Positions 29,699-40,807 are shown, counted from the first letter of the stretch. The stretch: 64,000 bases of DNA from Auanema rhodensis (GCA_964057225.1 OZ059895.1:17885688-17949687), one strand, 5' to 3'. A program made the numbers and translations. Notes: generated by a model not told the origin, from the sequence alone.

Positions 29699-29770
29699 GC
29701 CTCTATAGCTCAGTGGCAGAGCGTTGGTCTTGTAAACCAAAGGTCGGTGGTTCAATCCCGCCTGGAGGCA
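29699..29770 (+). tRNA. tRNA-Thr(TGT)
   Basis: Consensus copy. Confidence 0.95.
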
Positions 29771-29932
29771 TTTTTTTTCTTTCTGAACACCTCAGTTTGA
29801 AGAAATAACATCTGTAAATCAATTCATAATTACCCTCAACTGCTGAGCTTCGCCTCGTTCTTGTTTCTATTTGTTTCATATTGTTCATCCACAAACAGTG
29901 ACTGTATAGAAATATTTTTCTATCTTATTGTA

Positions 29933-30004
29933 GCCTCTATAGCTCAGTGGCAGAGCGTTGGTCTTGTAAACCAAAGGTCGGTGGTTCAATCCCGCCTGGA
30001 GGCA
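29933..30004 (+). tRNA. tRNA-Thr(TGT)
   Basis: Consensus copy. Confidence 0.95.
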
Positions 30005-30166
30005 TTTTTTTTCTTTCTGAACACCTCAGTTTGAAGAAATAACATCAGTAAATCAATTCAAAATTACCCTCAACTGCTGAGCTTCGCCTCGTTCCTTTTT
30101 CTATTTGTTTTATATTGTTTATCCACAAACAGTGACTGTATAGAAATATTTTTCTATCTTATTGTA

Positions 30167-30238
30167 GCCTCTATAGCTCAGTGGCAGAGCGTTGGTCTTG
30201 TAAACCAAAGGTCGGTGGTTCAATCCCGCCTGGAGGCA
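30167..30238 (+). tRNA. tRNA-Thr(TGT)
   Basis: Consensus copy. Confidence 0.95.
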
Positions 30239-30400
30239 TTTTTTTTCTTTCTGAACACCTCAGTTTGAAGAAATAACATCTGTAAATCAATTCATAATTA
30301 CCCTCAACTGCTGAGCTTCGCCTCGTTCTTGTTTCTATTTGTTTCATATTGTTCATCCACAAACAGTGACTGTATAGAAATATTTTTCTATCTTATTGTA

Positions 30401-30472
30401 GCCTCTATAGCTCAGTGGCAGAGCGTTGGTCTTGTAAACCAAAGGTCGGTGGTTCAATCCCGCCTGGAGGCA
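30401..30472 (+). tRNA. tRNA-Thr(TGT)
   Basis: Consensus copy. Confidence 0.95.
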
Positions 30473-30634
30473 TTTTTTTTCTTTCTGAACACCTCAGTTT
30501 GAAGAAATAACATCTGTAAATCAATTCATAATTACCCTCAACTGCTGAGCTTCGCCTCGTTCTTGTTTCTATTTGTTTCATATTGTTCATCCACAAACAG
30601 TGACTGTATAGAAATATTTTTCTATCTTATTGTA

Positions 30635-30706
30635 GCCTCTATAGCTCAGTGGCAGAGCGTTGGTCTTGTAAACCAAAGGTCGGTGGTTCAATCCCGCCTG
30701 GAGGCA
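30635..30706 (+). tRNA. tRNA-Thr(TGT)
   Basis: Consensus copy. Confidence 0.95.
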
Positions 30707-30868
30707 TTTTTTTTCTTTCTGAACACCTCAGTTTGAAGAAATAACATCTGTAAATCAATTCAAAATTACCCTCAACTGCTGAGCTTCGCCTCGTTCCTGT
30801 TTCTATTTGTTTCATATTGTTCATCCACAAACAGTGACTGTATAGAAATATTTTTCTTTCTTATTGTA

Positions 30869-30940
30869 GCCTCTATAGCTCAGTGGCAGAGCGTTGGTCT
30901 TGTAAACCAAAGGTCGGTGGTTCAATCCCGCCTGGAGGCA
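30869..30940 (+). tRNA. tRNA-Thr(TGT)
   Basis: Consensus copy. Confidence 0.95.
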
Positions 30941-31102
30941 TTTTTTTTCTTTCTGAACACCTCAGTTTGAAGAAATAACATCTGTAAATCAATTCATAAT
31001 TACCCTCAACTGCTGAGCTTCGCCTCGTTCTTGTTTCTATTTGTTTCATATTGTTCATCCACAAACAGTGACTGTATAGAAATATTTTTCTATCTTATTG
31101 TA

Positions 31103-31174
31103 GCCTCTATAGCTCAGTGGCAGAGCGTTGGTCTTGTAAACCAAAGGTCGGTGGTTCAATCCCGCCTGGAGGCA
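31103..31174 (+). tRNA. tRNA-Thr(TGT)
   Basis: Consensus copy. Confidence 0.95.
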
Positions 31175-31336
31175 TTTTTTTTCTTTCTGAACACCTCAGT
31201 TTGAAGAAATAACATCTGTAAATCAGTTCAAAATTACCCTCAACTGCTGAGCTTCGCCTCGTTCCTGTTTCTATTTGTTTCATATTGTTCATCCACAAAC
31301 AGTGACTGTATAGAAATATTTTTCTTTCTTATTGTA

Positions 31337-31408
31337 GCCTCTATAGCTCAGTGGCAGAGCGTTGGTCTTGTAAACCAAAGGTCGGTGGTTCAATCCCGCC
31401 TGGAGGCA
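31337..31408 (+). tRNA. tRNA-Thr(TGT)
   Basis: Consensus copy. Confidence 0.95.
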
Positions 31409-31571
31409 ATTTTTTTTCTTTCTGAACACCTCAGTTTGAAGAAATAACATCTGTAAATCAATTCAGAATTACCCTCAACTGCTGAGCTTCGCCTCGTTCT
31501 TGTTTCTATTTGTTTCATATTGTTCATCCACAAACAGTGACTGTATAGAAATATTTTTCTATTTTATTGTA

Positions 31572-31643
31572 GCCTCTATAGCTCAGTGGCAGAGCGTTGG
31601 TCTTGTAAACCAAAGGTCGGTGGTTCAATCCCGCCTAGAGGCA
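31572..31643 (+). tRNA. tRNA-Thr(TGT)
   Basis: G66A gives a U-A pair at 6:66; otherwise consensus. Confidence 0.93.
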
Positions 31644-31805
31644 TTTTTTTTCTTTCTGAACACCTCAGTTTGAAGAAATAACATCTGTAAATCAATTCAT
31701 AATTACCCTCAACTGCTGAGCTTCGCCTCGTTCTTGTTTCTATTTGTTTCATATTGTTCATCCACAAACAGTGACTGTATAGAAATATTTTTCTATCTTA
31801 TTGTA

Positions 31806-31877
31806 GCCTCTATAGCTCAGTGGCAGAGCGTTGGTCTTGTAAACCAAAGGTCGGTGGTTCAATCCCGCCTGGAGGCA
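31806..31877 (+). tRNA. tRNA-Thr(TGT)
   Basis: Consensus copy. Confidence 0.95.
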
Positions 31878-32039
31878 TTTTTTTTCTTTCTGAACACCTC
31901 AGTTTGAAGAAATAACATCTGTAAATCAATTCAAAATTACCCTCAACTGCTGAGCTTCGCCTCGTTCCTGTTTCTATTTGTTTCATATTGTTCATCCACA
32001 AACAGTGACTGTATAGAAATATTTTTCTATCTTATTGTA

Positions 32040-32111
32040 GCCTCTATAGCTCAGTGGCAGAGCGTTGGTCTTGTAAACCAAAGGTCGGTTGTTCAATCCC
32101 GCCTGGAGGCA
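32040..32111 (+). tRNA. tRNA-Thr(TGT), T-stem variant
   Basis: G51T, with a five-T terminator. Confidence 0.82.
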
Positions 32112-32273
32112 TTTTTCTTCTTTCTGAACACCTCAGTTTGAAGAAATAACATCAGTAAATCAATTCAAAATTACCCTCAACTGCTGAGCTTCGCCTCGTT
32201 CTTGTTTCTATTTGTTTCATATTGTTCATCCACAAACAGTGACTGTATAGAAATATTTTTCTATCTTATTGTA

Positions 32274-32345
32274 GCCTCTATAGCTCAGTGGCAGAGCGTT
32301 GGTCTTGTAAACCAAAGGTCGGTGGTTCAATCCCGCCTGGAGGCA
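32274..32345 (+). tRNA. tRNA-Thr(TGT)
   Basis: Consensus copy. Confidence 0.95.
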
Positions 32346-32507
32346 TTTTTTTTCTTTCTGAACACCTCAGTTTGAAGAAATAACATCTGTAAATCAATTC
32401 AGAATTACCCTCAACTGCTGAGCTTCGCCTCGTTCCTTTTTCTATTTGTTTTATATTGTTCATCCACAAGCAGTGACTGTATAGAAATATTTTTATTCCT
32501 TATTGTA

Positions 32508-32579
32508 GCCTCTATAGCTCAGTGGCAGAGCGTTGGTCTTGTAAACCAAAGGTCGGTGGTGCAATCACGCCTGGAGGCA
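32508..32579 (+). tRNA. tRNA-Thr(TGT), B-box variant
   Basis: T54G and C60A: T loop and closing pair of the T stem both altered. Probably weak or inactive. Confidence 0.75.
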
Positions 32580-32741
32580 TTTTTTTTCTTTCTGAACACC
32601 TCAGTTTGAAGAAATAACATCTGTAAATCAATTCAAAACTACCCTCAACTGCTGAGCTTCGCCTCGTTCCTGTTTCTATTTGTTTCATATTGTTCATCCA
32701 CAAACAGTGACTGTATAGAAATAGTTTTCTTTCTTATTGTA

Positions 32742-32813
32742 GCCTCTATAGCTCAGTGGCAGAGCGTTGGTCTTGTAAACCAAAGGTCGGTGGTTCAATC
32801 CCGCCTGGAGGCA
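32742..32813 (+). tRNA. tRNA-Thr(TGT)
   Basis: Consensus copy. Confidence 0.95.
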
Positions 32814-32975
32814 TTTTTTTTCTTTCTGAACACCTCAGTTTGAAGAAATAACATCTGTAAATCAATTCAGAATTACCCTCAACTGCTGAGCTTCGCCTCG
32901 TTCTTGTTTCTATTTGTTTCCTATTGCTCATCCACAAACAGTGACTGTATAGAAATATTTTTCTATCTTATTGTA

Positions 32976-33047
32976 GCCTCTATAGCTCAGTGGCAGAGCG
33001 TTGGTCTTGTAAACCAAAGGTCGGTGGTTCAATCCCGCCTGGAGGCA
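32976..33047 (+). tRNA. tRNA-Thr(TGT)
   Basis: Consensus copy. Confidence 0.95.
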
Positions 33048-33209
33048 TTTTTTTTCTTTCTGAACACCTCAGTTTGAAGAAATAACATCTGTAAATCAAT
33101 TCAGAATTACCCTCAACTGCTGAGCTTCGCCTCGTTCTTGTTTCTATTTGTTTCATATTGTTCATCCACAAACAGTGACTGTATAGAAATATTTTTCTAT
33201 CTTATTGTA

Positions 33210-33281
33210 GCCTCTATAGCTCAGTGGCAGAGCGTTGGTCTTGTAAACCAAAGGTCGGTGGTTCAATCCCGCCTGGAGGCA
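33210..33281 (+). tRNA. tRNA-Thr(TGT)
   Basis: Consensus copy. Confidence 0.95.
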
Positions 33282-33443
33282 TTTTTTTTCTTTCTGAACA
33301 CCTCAGTTTGAAGAAATAACATCTGTAAATCAATTCAGAATTACCCTCAACTGCTGAGCTTCGCCTCGTTCCTTTTTCTATTTGTTTTATATTGTTCATC
33401 CACAAGCAGTGACTGTATAGAAATATTTTTCTATCTTATTGTA

Positions 33444-33515
33444 GCCTCTATAGCTCAGTGGCAGAGCGTTGGTCTTGTAAACCAAAGGTCGGTGGTTCAA
33501 TCCCGCCTGGAGGCA
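33444..33515 (+). tRNA. tRNA-Thr(TGT)
   Basis: Consensus copy. Confidence 0.95.
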
Positions 33516-33677
33516 TTTTTTTTCTTTCTGAACACCTCAGTTTGAAGAAATAACATCTGTAAATCAATTCATAATTACCCTCAACTGCTGAGCTTCGCCT
33601 CGTTCTTGTTTCTATTTGTTTCATATTGTTCATCCACAAACAGTGACTGTATAGAAATATTTTTCTATCTTATTGTA

Positions 33678-33749
33678 GCCTCTATAGCTCAGTGGCAGAG
33701 CGTTGGTCTTGTAAACCAAAGGTCGGTGGTTCAATCCCGCCTGGAGGCA
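33678..33749 (+). tRNA. tRNA-Thr(TGT)
   Basis: Consensus copy. Confidence 0.95.
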
Positions 33750-33910
33750 TTTTTTTCTTTCTGAACACCTCAGTTTGAAGAAATAACATCTGTAAATCAA
33801 TTCAGAATTACCCTCACCTGCTGAGCTTCGCCTCGTTCTTGTTTATATTTGTTTCATATTGTTCATCCACAAACAGTGACTGTATAGAAATATTTTTCTA
33901 TCTTATTGTA

Positions 33911-33982
33911 GCCTCTATAGCCTAGTGGCAGAGCGTTGGTCTTGTAAACCAAAGGTCGGTGGTTCAATCCCGCCTGGAGGCA
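33911..33982 (+). tRNA. tRNA-Thr(TGT), D-stem variant
   Basis: T12C and C13T (GCCT for GCTC): one D-stem mismatch and an altered A box. Confidence 0.82.
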
Positions 33983-34144
33983 TTTTTTTTCTTTCTGAAC
34001 ACCTCAGTTTGAAGAAATAACATCTGTAAATCAATTCAGAATTACCCTCAACTGCTGAGCTTCGCCTCGTTCCTTTTTCTATTTGTTTTATATTGTTCAT
34101 CCACAAGCAGTGACTGTATAGAAATATTTTTCTATCTTATTGTA

Positions 34145-34216
34145 GCCTCTATAGCTCAGTGGCAGAGCGTTGGTCTTGTAAACCAAAGGTCGGTGGTTCA
34201 ATCCCGCCTGGAGGCA
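34145..34216 (+). tRNA. tRNA-Thr(TGT)
   Basis: Consensus copy. Confidence 0.95.
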
Positions 34217-34378
34217 TTTTTTTTCTTTCTGAACACCTCAGTTTGAAGAAATAACATCTGTAAATCAATTCATAATTACCCTCAACTGCTGAGCTTCGCC
34301 TCGTTCTTGTTTCTATTTGTTTCATATTGTTCATCCACAAACAGTGACTGTATAGAAATATTTTTCTATCTTATTGTA

Positions 34379-34450
34379 GCCTCTATAGCTCAGTGGCAGA
34401 GCGTTGGTCTTGTAAACCAAAGGTCGGTGGTTCAATCCCGCCTGGAGGCA
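34379..34450 (+). tRNA. tRNA-Thr(TGT)
   Basis: Consensus copy. Confidence 0.95.
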
Positions 34451-34611
34451 TTTTTTTCTTTCTGAACACCTCAGTTTGAAGAAATAACATCTGTAAATCA
34501 ATTCAGAATTACCCTCACCTGCTGAGCTTCGCCTCGTTCTTGTTTATATTTGTTTCATATTGTTCATCCACAAACAGTGACTGTATAGAAATATTTCTCT
34601 ATCTTATTGTA

Positions 34612-34683
34612 GCCTCTATAGCTCAGTGGCAGAGCGTTGGTCTTGTAAACCAAAGGTCGGTGGTTCAATCCCGCCTGGAGGCA
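34612..34683 (+). tRNA. tRNA-Thr(TGT)
   Basis: Consensus copy. Confidence 0.95.
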
Positions 34684-34845
34684 TTTTTTTTCTTTCTGAA
34701 CACCTCAGTTTGAAGAAATAACATCTGTAAATCAATTCATAATTACCCTCAACTGCTGAGCTTCGCCTCGTTCTTGTTTCTATTTGTTTCATATTGTTCA
34801 TCCACAAACAGTGACTGTATAGAAATATTTTTCTATCTTATTGTA

Positions 34846-34917
34846 GCCTCTATAGCTCAGTGGCAGAGCGTTGGTCTTGTAAACCAAAGGTCGGTGGTTC
34901 AATCCCGCCTGGAGGCA
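34846..34917 (+). tRNA. tRNA-Thr(TGT)
   Basis: Consensus copy. Confidence 0.95.
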
Positions 34918-35079
34918 TTTTTTTTCTTTCTGAACACCTCAGTTTGAAGAAATAACATCTGTAAATCAATTCAAAATTACCCTCAACTGCTGAGCTTCGC
35001 CTCGTTCCTGTTCCTATTCGTTTCATATTGTTCATCCACAAACAGTGACTGTATAGAAATATTTTTCTATCTTATTGTA

Positions 35080-35151
35080 GCCTCTATAGCCTAGTGGCAG
35101 AGCGTTGGTCTTGTAAACCAAAGGTCGGTGGTTCAATCCCGCCTGGAGGCA
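35080..35151 (+). tRNA. tRNA-Thr(TGT), D-stem variant
   Basis: T12C and C13T. Confidence 0.82.
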
Positions 35152-35313
35152 TTTTTTTTCTTTCTGAACACCTCAGTTTGAAGAAATAACATCTGTAAAT
35201 CAATTCAGAATTACCCTCAACTGCTGAGCTTCGCCTCGTTCTTGTTTCTATTTGTTTCATATTGTTCATCCACAAACAGTGACTGTATAGAAATATTTTT
35301 CTATCTTATTGTA

Positions 35314-35385
35314 GCCTCTATAGCTCAGTGGCAGAGCGTTGGTCTTGTAAACCAAAGGTCGGTGGTTCAATCCCGCCTGGAGGCA
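35314..35385 (+). tRNA. tRNA-Thr(TGT)
   Basis: Consensus copy. Confidence 0.95.
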
Positions 35386-35547
35386 TTTTTTTTCTTTCTG
35401 AACACCTCAGTTTGAAGAAATAACATCTGTAAATCAATTCAAAATTACCCTCAACTGCTGAGCTTCGCCTCGTTCCTGTTCCTATTCGTTTCATATTGTT
35501 CATCCACAAACAGTGACTGTATAGAAATATTTTTCTATCTTATTGTA

Positions 35548-35619
35548 GCCTCTATAGCCTAGTGGCAGAGCGTTGGTCTTGTAAACCAAAGGTCGGTGGT
35601 TCAATCCCGCCTGGAGGCA
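35548..35619 (+). tRNA. tRNA-Thr(TGT), D-stem variant
   Basis: T12C and C13T; its spacer received the solo LTR. Confidence 0.82.
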
Positions 35620-35738
35620 TTTTTTTTCTTTCTGAACACCTCAGTTTGAAGAAATAACATCTGTAAATCAATTCAGAATTACCCTCAACTGCTGAGCTTC
35701 GCCTCGTTCTTGTTTCTATTTGTTTCCTATTGCTCATC

Positions 35739-36083
35739 CGTTCCGTTATGCTCCTGCGTCGATAATATAAACCATTGTAGTTTATACTATGACGCGCATA
35801 GTATTCCTTGGTGTAGCGGTAAGGAATAAAGAGCATAAGGTCAATCATAAGATAAAAGAGAGAAAGATTTATTAGCATGAAACTACAACAATAATATACA
35901 AAGATAAAGATACAATACAATAAGATAAAGATAAGTATAAAGACTAAACTACAAGCCGTCCATGAGCTTGCTAAGAGGCGAACTCCCGACCAAGGGAACG
36001 AGGGAAGGCGGAGCCATTCCTCGGTCCTCTGGTCGTCTGGCTCTAACCCTTCAGCTACATATATGGGGAGTCCGAATGGAACG
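35739..36083 (-). mobile_element. Solo LTR (345 bp) with CATC target duplication
   Basis: Ends CGTTCC and GGAACG are inverted. The tetranucleotide CATC, single in normal spacers, flanks both ends, showing integration. A second copy at 45942 is preceded on the element strand by a purine tract (GAAAAAGGG), so the repeat is an LTR in minus orientation. A TATATG lies near its start and AATAAATC in its middle. The ends are not TG/CA, which is atypical; a MITE is the main alternative. Confidence 0.72.
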
Positions 36084-36130
36084 CATCCACAAACAGTGAC
36101 TGTATAGAAATATTTTTCTATCTTGTTGTA

Positions 36131-36202
36131 GCCTCTATAGCTCAGTGGCAGAGCGTTGGTCTTGTAAACCAAAGGTCGGTGGTTCAATCCCGCCTGGAGG
36201 CA
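36131..36202 (+). tRNA. tRNA-Thr(TGT)
   Basis: Consensus copy; TTGTTGTA upstream variant marks the start of a higher-order repeat. Confidence 0.95.
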
Positions 36203-36364
36203 TTTTTTTTCTTTCTGAACACCTCAGTTTGAAGAAATAACATCTGTAAATCAATTCAGAATTACCCTCAACTGCTGAGCTTCGCCTCGTTCTTGTTTCT
36301 ATTTGTTTCATATTGTTCATCCACAAACAGTGATTGTATAGAAATATTTTTGTATCTTATTGTA

Positions 36365-36436
36365 GCCTCTATAGCTCAGTGGCAGAGCGTTGGTCTTGTA
36401 AACCAAAGGTCGGTGGTTCAATCCCGCCTGGAGGCA
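36365..36436 (+). tRNA. tRNA-Thr(TGT)
   Basis: Consensus tRNA; terminator of five T. Confidence 0.95.
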
Positions 36437-36598
36437 TTTTTCTTCTTTCTGAACACCTCAGTTTGAAGAAATAACATCAGTAAATCAATTCAAAATTACC
36501 CTCAACTGCTGAGCTTCGCCTCGTTCTTGTTTCTATTTGTTTCATATTGTTCATCCACAAACAGTGACTGTATAGAAATATTTTTCTATCTTATTGTA

Positions 36599-36670
36599 GC
36601 CTCTATAGCTCAGTGGCAGAGCGTTGGTCTTGTAAACCAAAGGTCGGTGGTTCAATCCCGCCTGGAGGCA
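36599..36670 (+). tRNA. tRNA-Thr(TGT)
   Basis: Consensus copy. Confidence 0.95.
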
Positions 36671-36832
36671 TTTTTTTTCTTTCTGAACACCTCAGTTTGA
36701 AGAAATAACATCTGTAAATCAATTCAGAATTACCCTCAACTGCTGAGCTTCGCCTCGTTCCTTTTTCTATTTGTTTTATATTGTTCATCCACAAGCAGTG
36801 ACTGTATAGAAATATTTTTATTCCTTATTGTA

Positions 36833-36904
36833 GCCTCTATAGCTCAGTGGCAGAGCGTTGGTCTTGTAAACCAAAGGTCGGTGGTGCAATCACGCCTGGA
36901 GGCA
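36833..36904 (+). tRNA. tRNA-Thr(TGT), B-box variant
   Basis: T54G and C60A. Confidence 0.75.
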
Positions 36905-37066
36905 TTTTTTTTCTTTCTGAACACCTCAGTTTGAAGAAATAACATCTGTAAATCAATTCAAAACTACCCTCAACTGCTGAGCTTCGCCTCGTTCCTGTTT
37001 CTATTTGTTTCATATTGTTCATCCACAAACAGTGACTGTATAGAAATACTTTTCTTTCTTATTGTA

Positions 37067-37138
37067 GCCTCTATAGCTCAGTGGCAGAGCGTTGGTCTTG
37101 TAAACCAAAGGTCGGTGGTTCAATCCCGCCTGGAGGCA
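37067..37138 (+). tRNA. tRNA-Thr(TGT)
   Basis: Consensus copy. Confidence 0.95.
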
Positions 37139-37299
37139 TTTTTTTCTTTCTGAACACCTCAGTTTGAAGAAATAACATCTGTAAATCAATTCAGAATTAC
37201 CCTCAACTGCTGAGCTTCGCCTCGTTCCTTTTTCTATTTGTTTTATATTGTTCATCCACAAGCAGTGACTGTATAGAAATATTTTTCTATCTTATTGTA

Positions 37300-37371
37300 G
37301 CCTCTATAGCTCAGTGGCAGAGCGTTGGTCTTGTAAACCAAAGGTCGGTGGTTCAATCCCGCCTGGAGGCA
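37300..37371 (+). tRNA. tRNA-Thr(TGT)
   Basis: Consensus copy. Confidence 0.95.
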
Positions 37372-37533
37372 TTTTTTTTCTTTCTGAACACCTCAGTTTG
37401 AAGAAATAACATCTGTAAATCAATTCATAATTACCCTCAACTGCTGAGCTTCGCCTCGTTCTTGTTTCTATTTGTTTCATATTGTTCATCCACAAACAGT
37501 GACTGTATAGAAATATTTTTCTATCTTATTGTA

Positions 37534-37605
37534 GCCTCTATAGCCTAGTGGCAGAGCGTTGGTCTTGTAAACCAAAGGTCGGTGGTTCAATCCCGCCTGG
37601 AGGCA
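37534..37605 (+). tRNA. tRNA-Thr(TGT), D-stem variant
   Basis: T12C and C13T. Confidence 0.82.
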
Positions 37606-37767
37606 TTTTTTTTCTTTCTGAACACCTCAGTTTGAAGAAATAACATCTGTAAATCAATTCAGAATTACCCTCAACTGCTGAGCTTCGCCTCGTTCTTGTT
37701 TCTATTTGTTTCATATTGTTCATCCACAAACAGTGACTGTATAGAAATATTTTTCTATCTTATTGTA

Positions 37768-37839
37768 GCCTCTATAGCTCAGTGGCAGAGCGTTGGTCTT
37801 GTAAACCAAAGGTCGGTGGTTCAATCCCGCCTGGAGGCA
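37768..37839 (+). tRNA. tRNA-Thr(TGT)
   Basis: Consensus copy. Confidence 0.95.
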
Positions 37840-38001
37840 TTTTTTTTCTTTCTGAACACCTCAGTTTGAAGAAATAACATCTGTAAATCAATTCAAAATT
37901 ACCCTCAACTGCTGAGCTTCGCCTCGTTCCTGTTCCTATTCGTTTCATATTGTTCATCCACAAACAGTGACTGTATAGAAATATTTTTCTATCTTATTGT
38001 A

Positions 38002-38073
38002 GCCTCTATAGCCTAGTGGCAGAGCGTTGGTCTTGTAAACCAAAGGTCGGTGGTTCAATCCCGCCTGGAGGCA
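38002..38073 (+). tRNA. tRNA-Thr(TGT), D-stem variant
   Basis: T12C and C13T. Confidence 0.82.
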
Positions 38074-38235
38074 TTTTTTTTCTTTCTGAACACCTCAGTT
38101 TGAAGAAATAACATCTGTAAATCAATTCAGAATTACCCTCAACTGCTGAGCTTCGCCTCGTTCTTGTTTCTATTTGTTTCCTATTGCTCATCCACAAACA
38201 GTGACTGTATAGAAATATTTTTCTATCTTGTTGTA

Positions 38236-38307
38236 GCCTCTATAGCTCAGTGGCAGAGCGTTGGTCTTGTAAACCAAAGGTCGGTGGTTCAATCCCGCCT
38301 GGAGGCA
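38236..38307 (+). tRNA. tRNA-Thr(TGT)
   Basis: Consensus copy; first unit of the next higher-order repeat. Confidence 0.95.
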
Positions 38308-38469
38308 TTTTTTTTCTTTCTGAACACCTCAGTTTGAAGAAATAACATCTGTAAATCAATTCAGAATTACCCTCAACTGCTGAGCTTCGCCTCGTTCTTG
38401 TTTCTATTTGTTTCATATTGTTCATCCACAAACAGTGATTGTATAGAAATATTTTTGTATCTTATTGTA

Positions 38470-38541
38470 GCCTCTATAGCTCAGTGGCAGAGCGTTGGTC
38501 TTGTAAACCAAAGGTCGGTGGTTCAATCCCGCCTGGAGGCA
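38470..38541 (+). tRNA. tRNA-Thr(TGT)
   Basis: Consensus tRNA; terminator of five T. Confidence 0.95.
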
Positions 38542-38703
38542 TTTTTCTTCTTTCTGAACACCTCAGTTTGAAGAAATAACATCAGTAAATCAATTCAAAA
38601 TTACCCTCAACTGCTGAGCTTCGCCTCGTTCTTGTTTCTATTTGTTTCATATTGTTCATCCACAAACAGTGACTGTATAGAAATATTTTTCTATCTTATT
38701 GTA

Positions 38704-38775
38704 GCCTCTATAGCTCAGTGGCAGAGCGTTGGTCTTGTAAACCAAAGGTCGGTGGTTCAATCCCGCCTGGAGGCA
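38704..38775 (+). tRNA. tRNA-Thr(TGT)
   Basis: Consensus copy. Confidence 0.95.
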
Positions 38776-38937
38776 TTTTTTTTCTTTCTGAACACCTCAG
38801 TTTGAAGAAATAACATCTGTAAATCAATTCAGAATTACCCTCAACTGCTGAGCTTCGCCTCGTTCCTTTTTCTATTTGTTTTATATTGTTCATCCACAAG
38901 CAGTGACTGTATAGAAATATTTTTATTCCTTATTGTA

Positions 38938-39009
38938 GCCTCTATAGCTCAGTGGCAGAGCGTTGGTCTTGTAAACCAAAGGTCGGTGGTGCAATCACGC
39001 CTGGAGGCA
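38938..39009 (+). tRNA. tRNA-Thr(TGT), B-box variant
   Basis: T54G and C60A. Confidence 0.75.
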
Positions 39010-39171
39010 TTTTTTTTCTTTCTGAACACCTCAGTTTGAAGAAATAACATCTGTAAATCAATTCAAAACTACCCTCAACTGCTGAGCTTCGCCTCGTTCC
39101 TGTTTCTATTTGTTTCATATTGTTCATCCACAAACAGTGACTGTATAGAAATACTTTTCTTTCTTATTGTA

Positions 39172-39243
39172 GCCTCTATAGCTCAGTGGCAGAGCGTTGG
39201 TCTTGTAAACCAAAGGTCGGTGGTTCAATCCCGCCTGGAGGCA
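39172..39243 (+). tRNA. tRNA-Thr(TGT)
   Basis: Consensus copy. Confidence 0.95.
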
Positions 39244-39404
39244 TTTTTTTCTTTCTGAACACCTCAGTTTGAAGAAATAACATCTGTAAATCAATTCAGA
39301 ATTACCCTCAACTGCTGAGCTTCGCCTCGTTCCTTTTTCTATTTGTTTTATATTGTTCATCCACAAGCAGTGACTGTATAGAAATATTTTTCTATCTTAT
39401 TGTA

Positions 39405-39476
39405 GCCTCTATAGCTCAGTGGCAGAGCGTTGGTCTTGTAAACCAAAGGTCGGTGGTTCAATCCCGCCTGGAGGCA
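39405..39476 (+). tRNA. tRNA-Thr(TGT)
   Basis: Consensus copy. Confidence 0.95.
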
Positions 39477-39638
39477 TTTTTTTTCTTTCTGAACACCTCA
39501 GTTTGAAGAAATAACATCTGTAAATCAATTCATAATTACCCTCAACTGCTGAGCTTCGCCTCGTTCTTGTTTCTATTTGTTTCATATTGTTCATCCACAA
39601 ACAGTGACTGTATAGAAATATTTTTCTATCTTATTGTA

Positions 39639-39710
39639 GCCTCTATAGCTCAGTGGCAGAGCGTTGGTCTTGTAAACCAAAGGTCGGTGGTTCAATCCCG
39701 CCTGGAGGCA
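39639..39710 (+). tRNA. tRNA-Thr(TGT)
   Basis: Consensus copy. Confidence 0.95.
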
Positions 39711-39871
39711 TTTTTTTCTTTCTGAACACCTCAGTTTGAAGAAATAACATCTGTAAATCAATTCAGAATTACCCTCACCTGCTGAGCTTCGCCTCGTTCT
39801 TGTTTATATTTGTTTCATATTGTTCATCCACAAACAGTGACTGTATAGAAATATTTCTCTATCTTATTGTA

Positions 39872-39943
39872 GCCTCTATAGCTCAGTGGCAGAGCGTTGG
39901 TCTTGTAAACCAAAGGTCGGTGGTTCAATCCCGCCTGGAGGCA
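39872..39943 (+). tRNA. tRNA-Thr(TGT)
   Basis: Consensus copy. Confidence 0.95.
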
Positions 39944-40105
39944 TTTTTTTTCTTTCTGAACACCTCAGTTTGAAGAAATAACATCTGTAAATCAATTCAT
40001 AATTACCCTCAACTGCTGAGCTTCGCCTCGTTCTTGTTTCTATTTGTTTCATATTGTTCATCCACAAACAGTGACTGTATAGAAATATTTTTCTATCTTA
40101 TTGTA

Positions 40106-40177
40106 GCCTCTATAGCTCAGTGGCAGAGCGTTGGTCTTGTAAACCAAAGGTCGGTGGTTCAATCCCGCCTGGAGGCA
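40106..40177 (+). tRNA. tRNA-Thr(TGT)
   Basis: Consensus copy. Confidence 0.95.
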
Positions 40178-40339
40178 TTTTTTTTCTTTCTGAACACCTC
40201 AGTTTGAAGAAATAACATCTGTAAATCAATTCAAAATTACCCTCAACTGCTGAGCTTCGCCTCGTTCCTGTTCCTATTTGTTTCATATTGTTCATCCACA
40301 AACAGTGACTGTATAGAAATATTTTTCTATCTTATTGTA

Positions 40340-40411
40340 GCCTCTATAGCCTAGTGGCAGAGCGTTGGTCTTGTAAACCAAAGGTCGGTGGTTCAATCCC
40401 GCCTGGAGGCA
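40340..40411 (+). tRNA. tRNA-Thr(TGT), D-stem variant
   Basis: T12C and C13T. Confidence 0.82.
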
Positions 40412-40573
40412 TTTTTTTTCTTTCTGAACACCTCAGTTTGAAGAAATAACATCTGTAAATCAATTCAGAATTACCCTCAACTGCTGAGCTTCGCCTCGTT
40501 CTTGTTTCTATTTGTTTCCTATTGCTCATCCACAAACAGTGACTGTATAGAAATATTTTTCTATCTTGTTGTA

Positions 40574-40645
40574 GCCTCTATAGCTCAGTGGCAGAGCGTT
40601 GGTCTTGTAAACCAAAGGTCGGTGGTTCAATCCCGCCTGGAGGCA
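40574..40645 (+). tRNA. tRNA-Thr(TGT)
   Basis: Consensus copy. Confidence 0.95.
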
Positions 40646-40807
40646 TTTTTTTTCTTTCTGAACACCTCAGTTTGAAGAAATAACATCTGTAAATCAATTC
40701 AGAATTACCCTCAACTGCTGAGCTTCGCCTCGTTCTTGTTTCTATTTGTTTCATATTGTTCATCCACAAACAGTGATTGTATAGAAATATTTTTGTATCT
40801 TATTGTA

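Noticed and set aside
35552-36187. A 211-codon minus-strand frame across the solo LTR
   Set aside because: It is a chance join of two tRNA antisense frames through the LTR.
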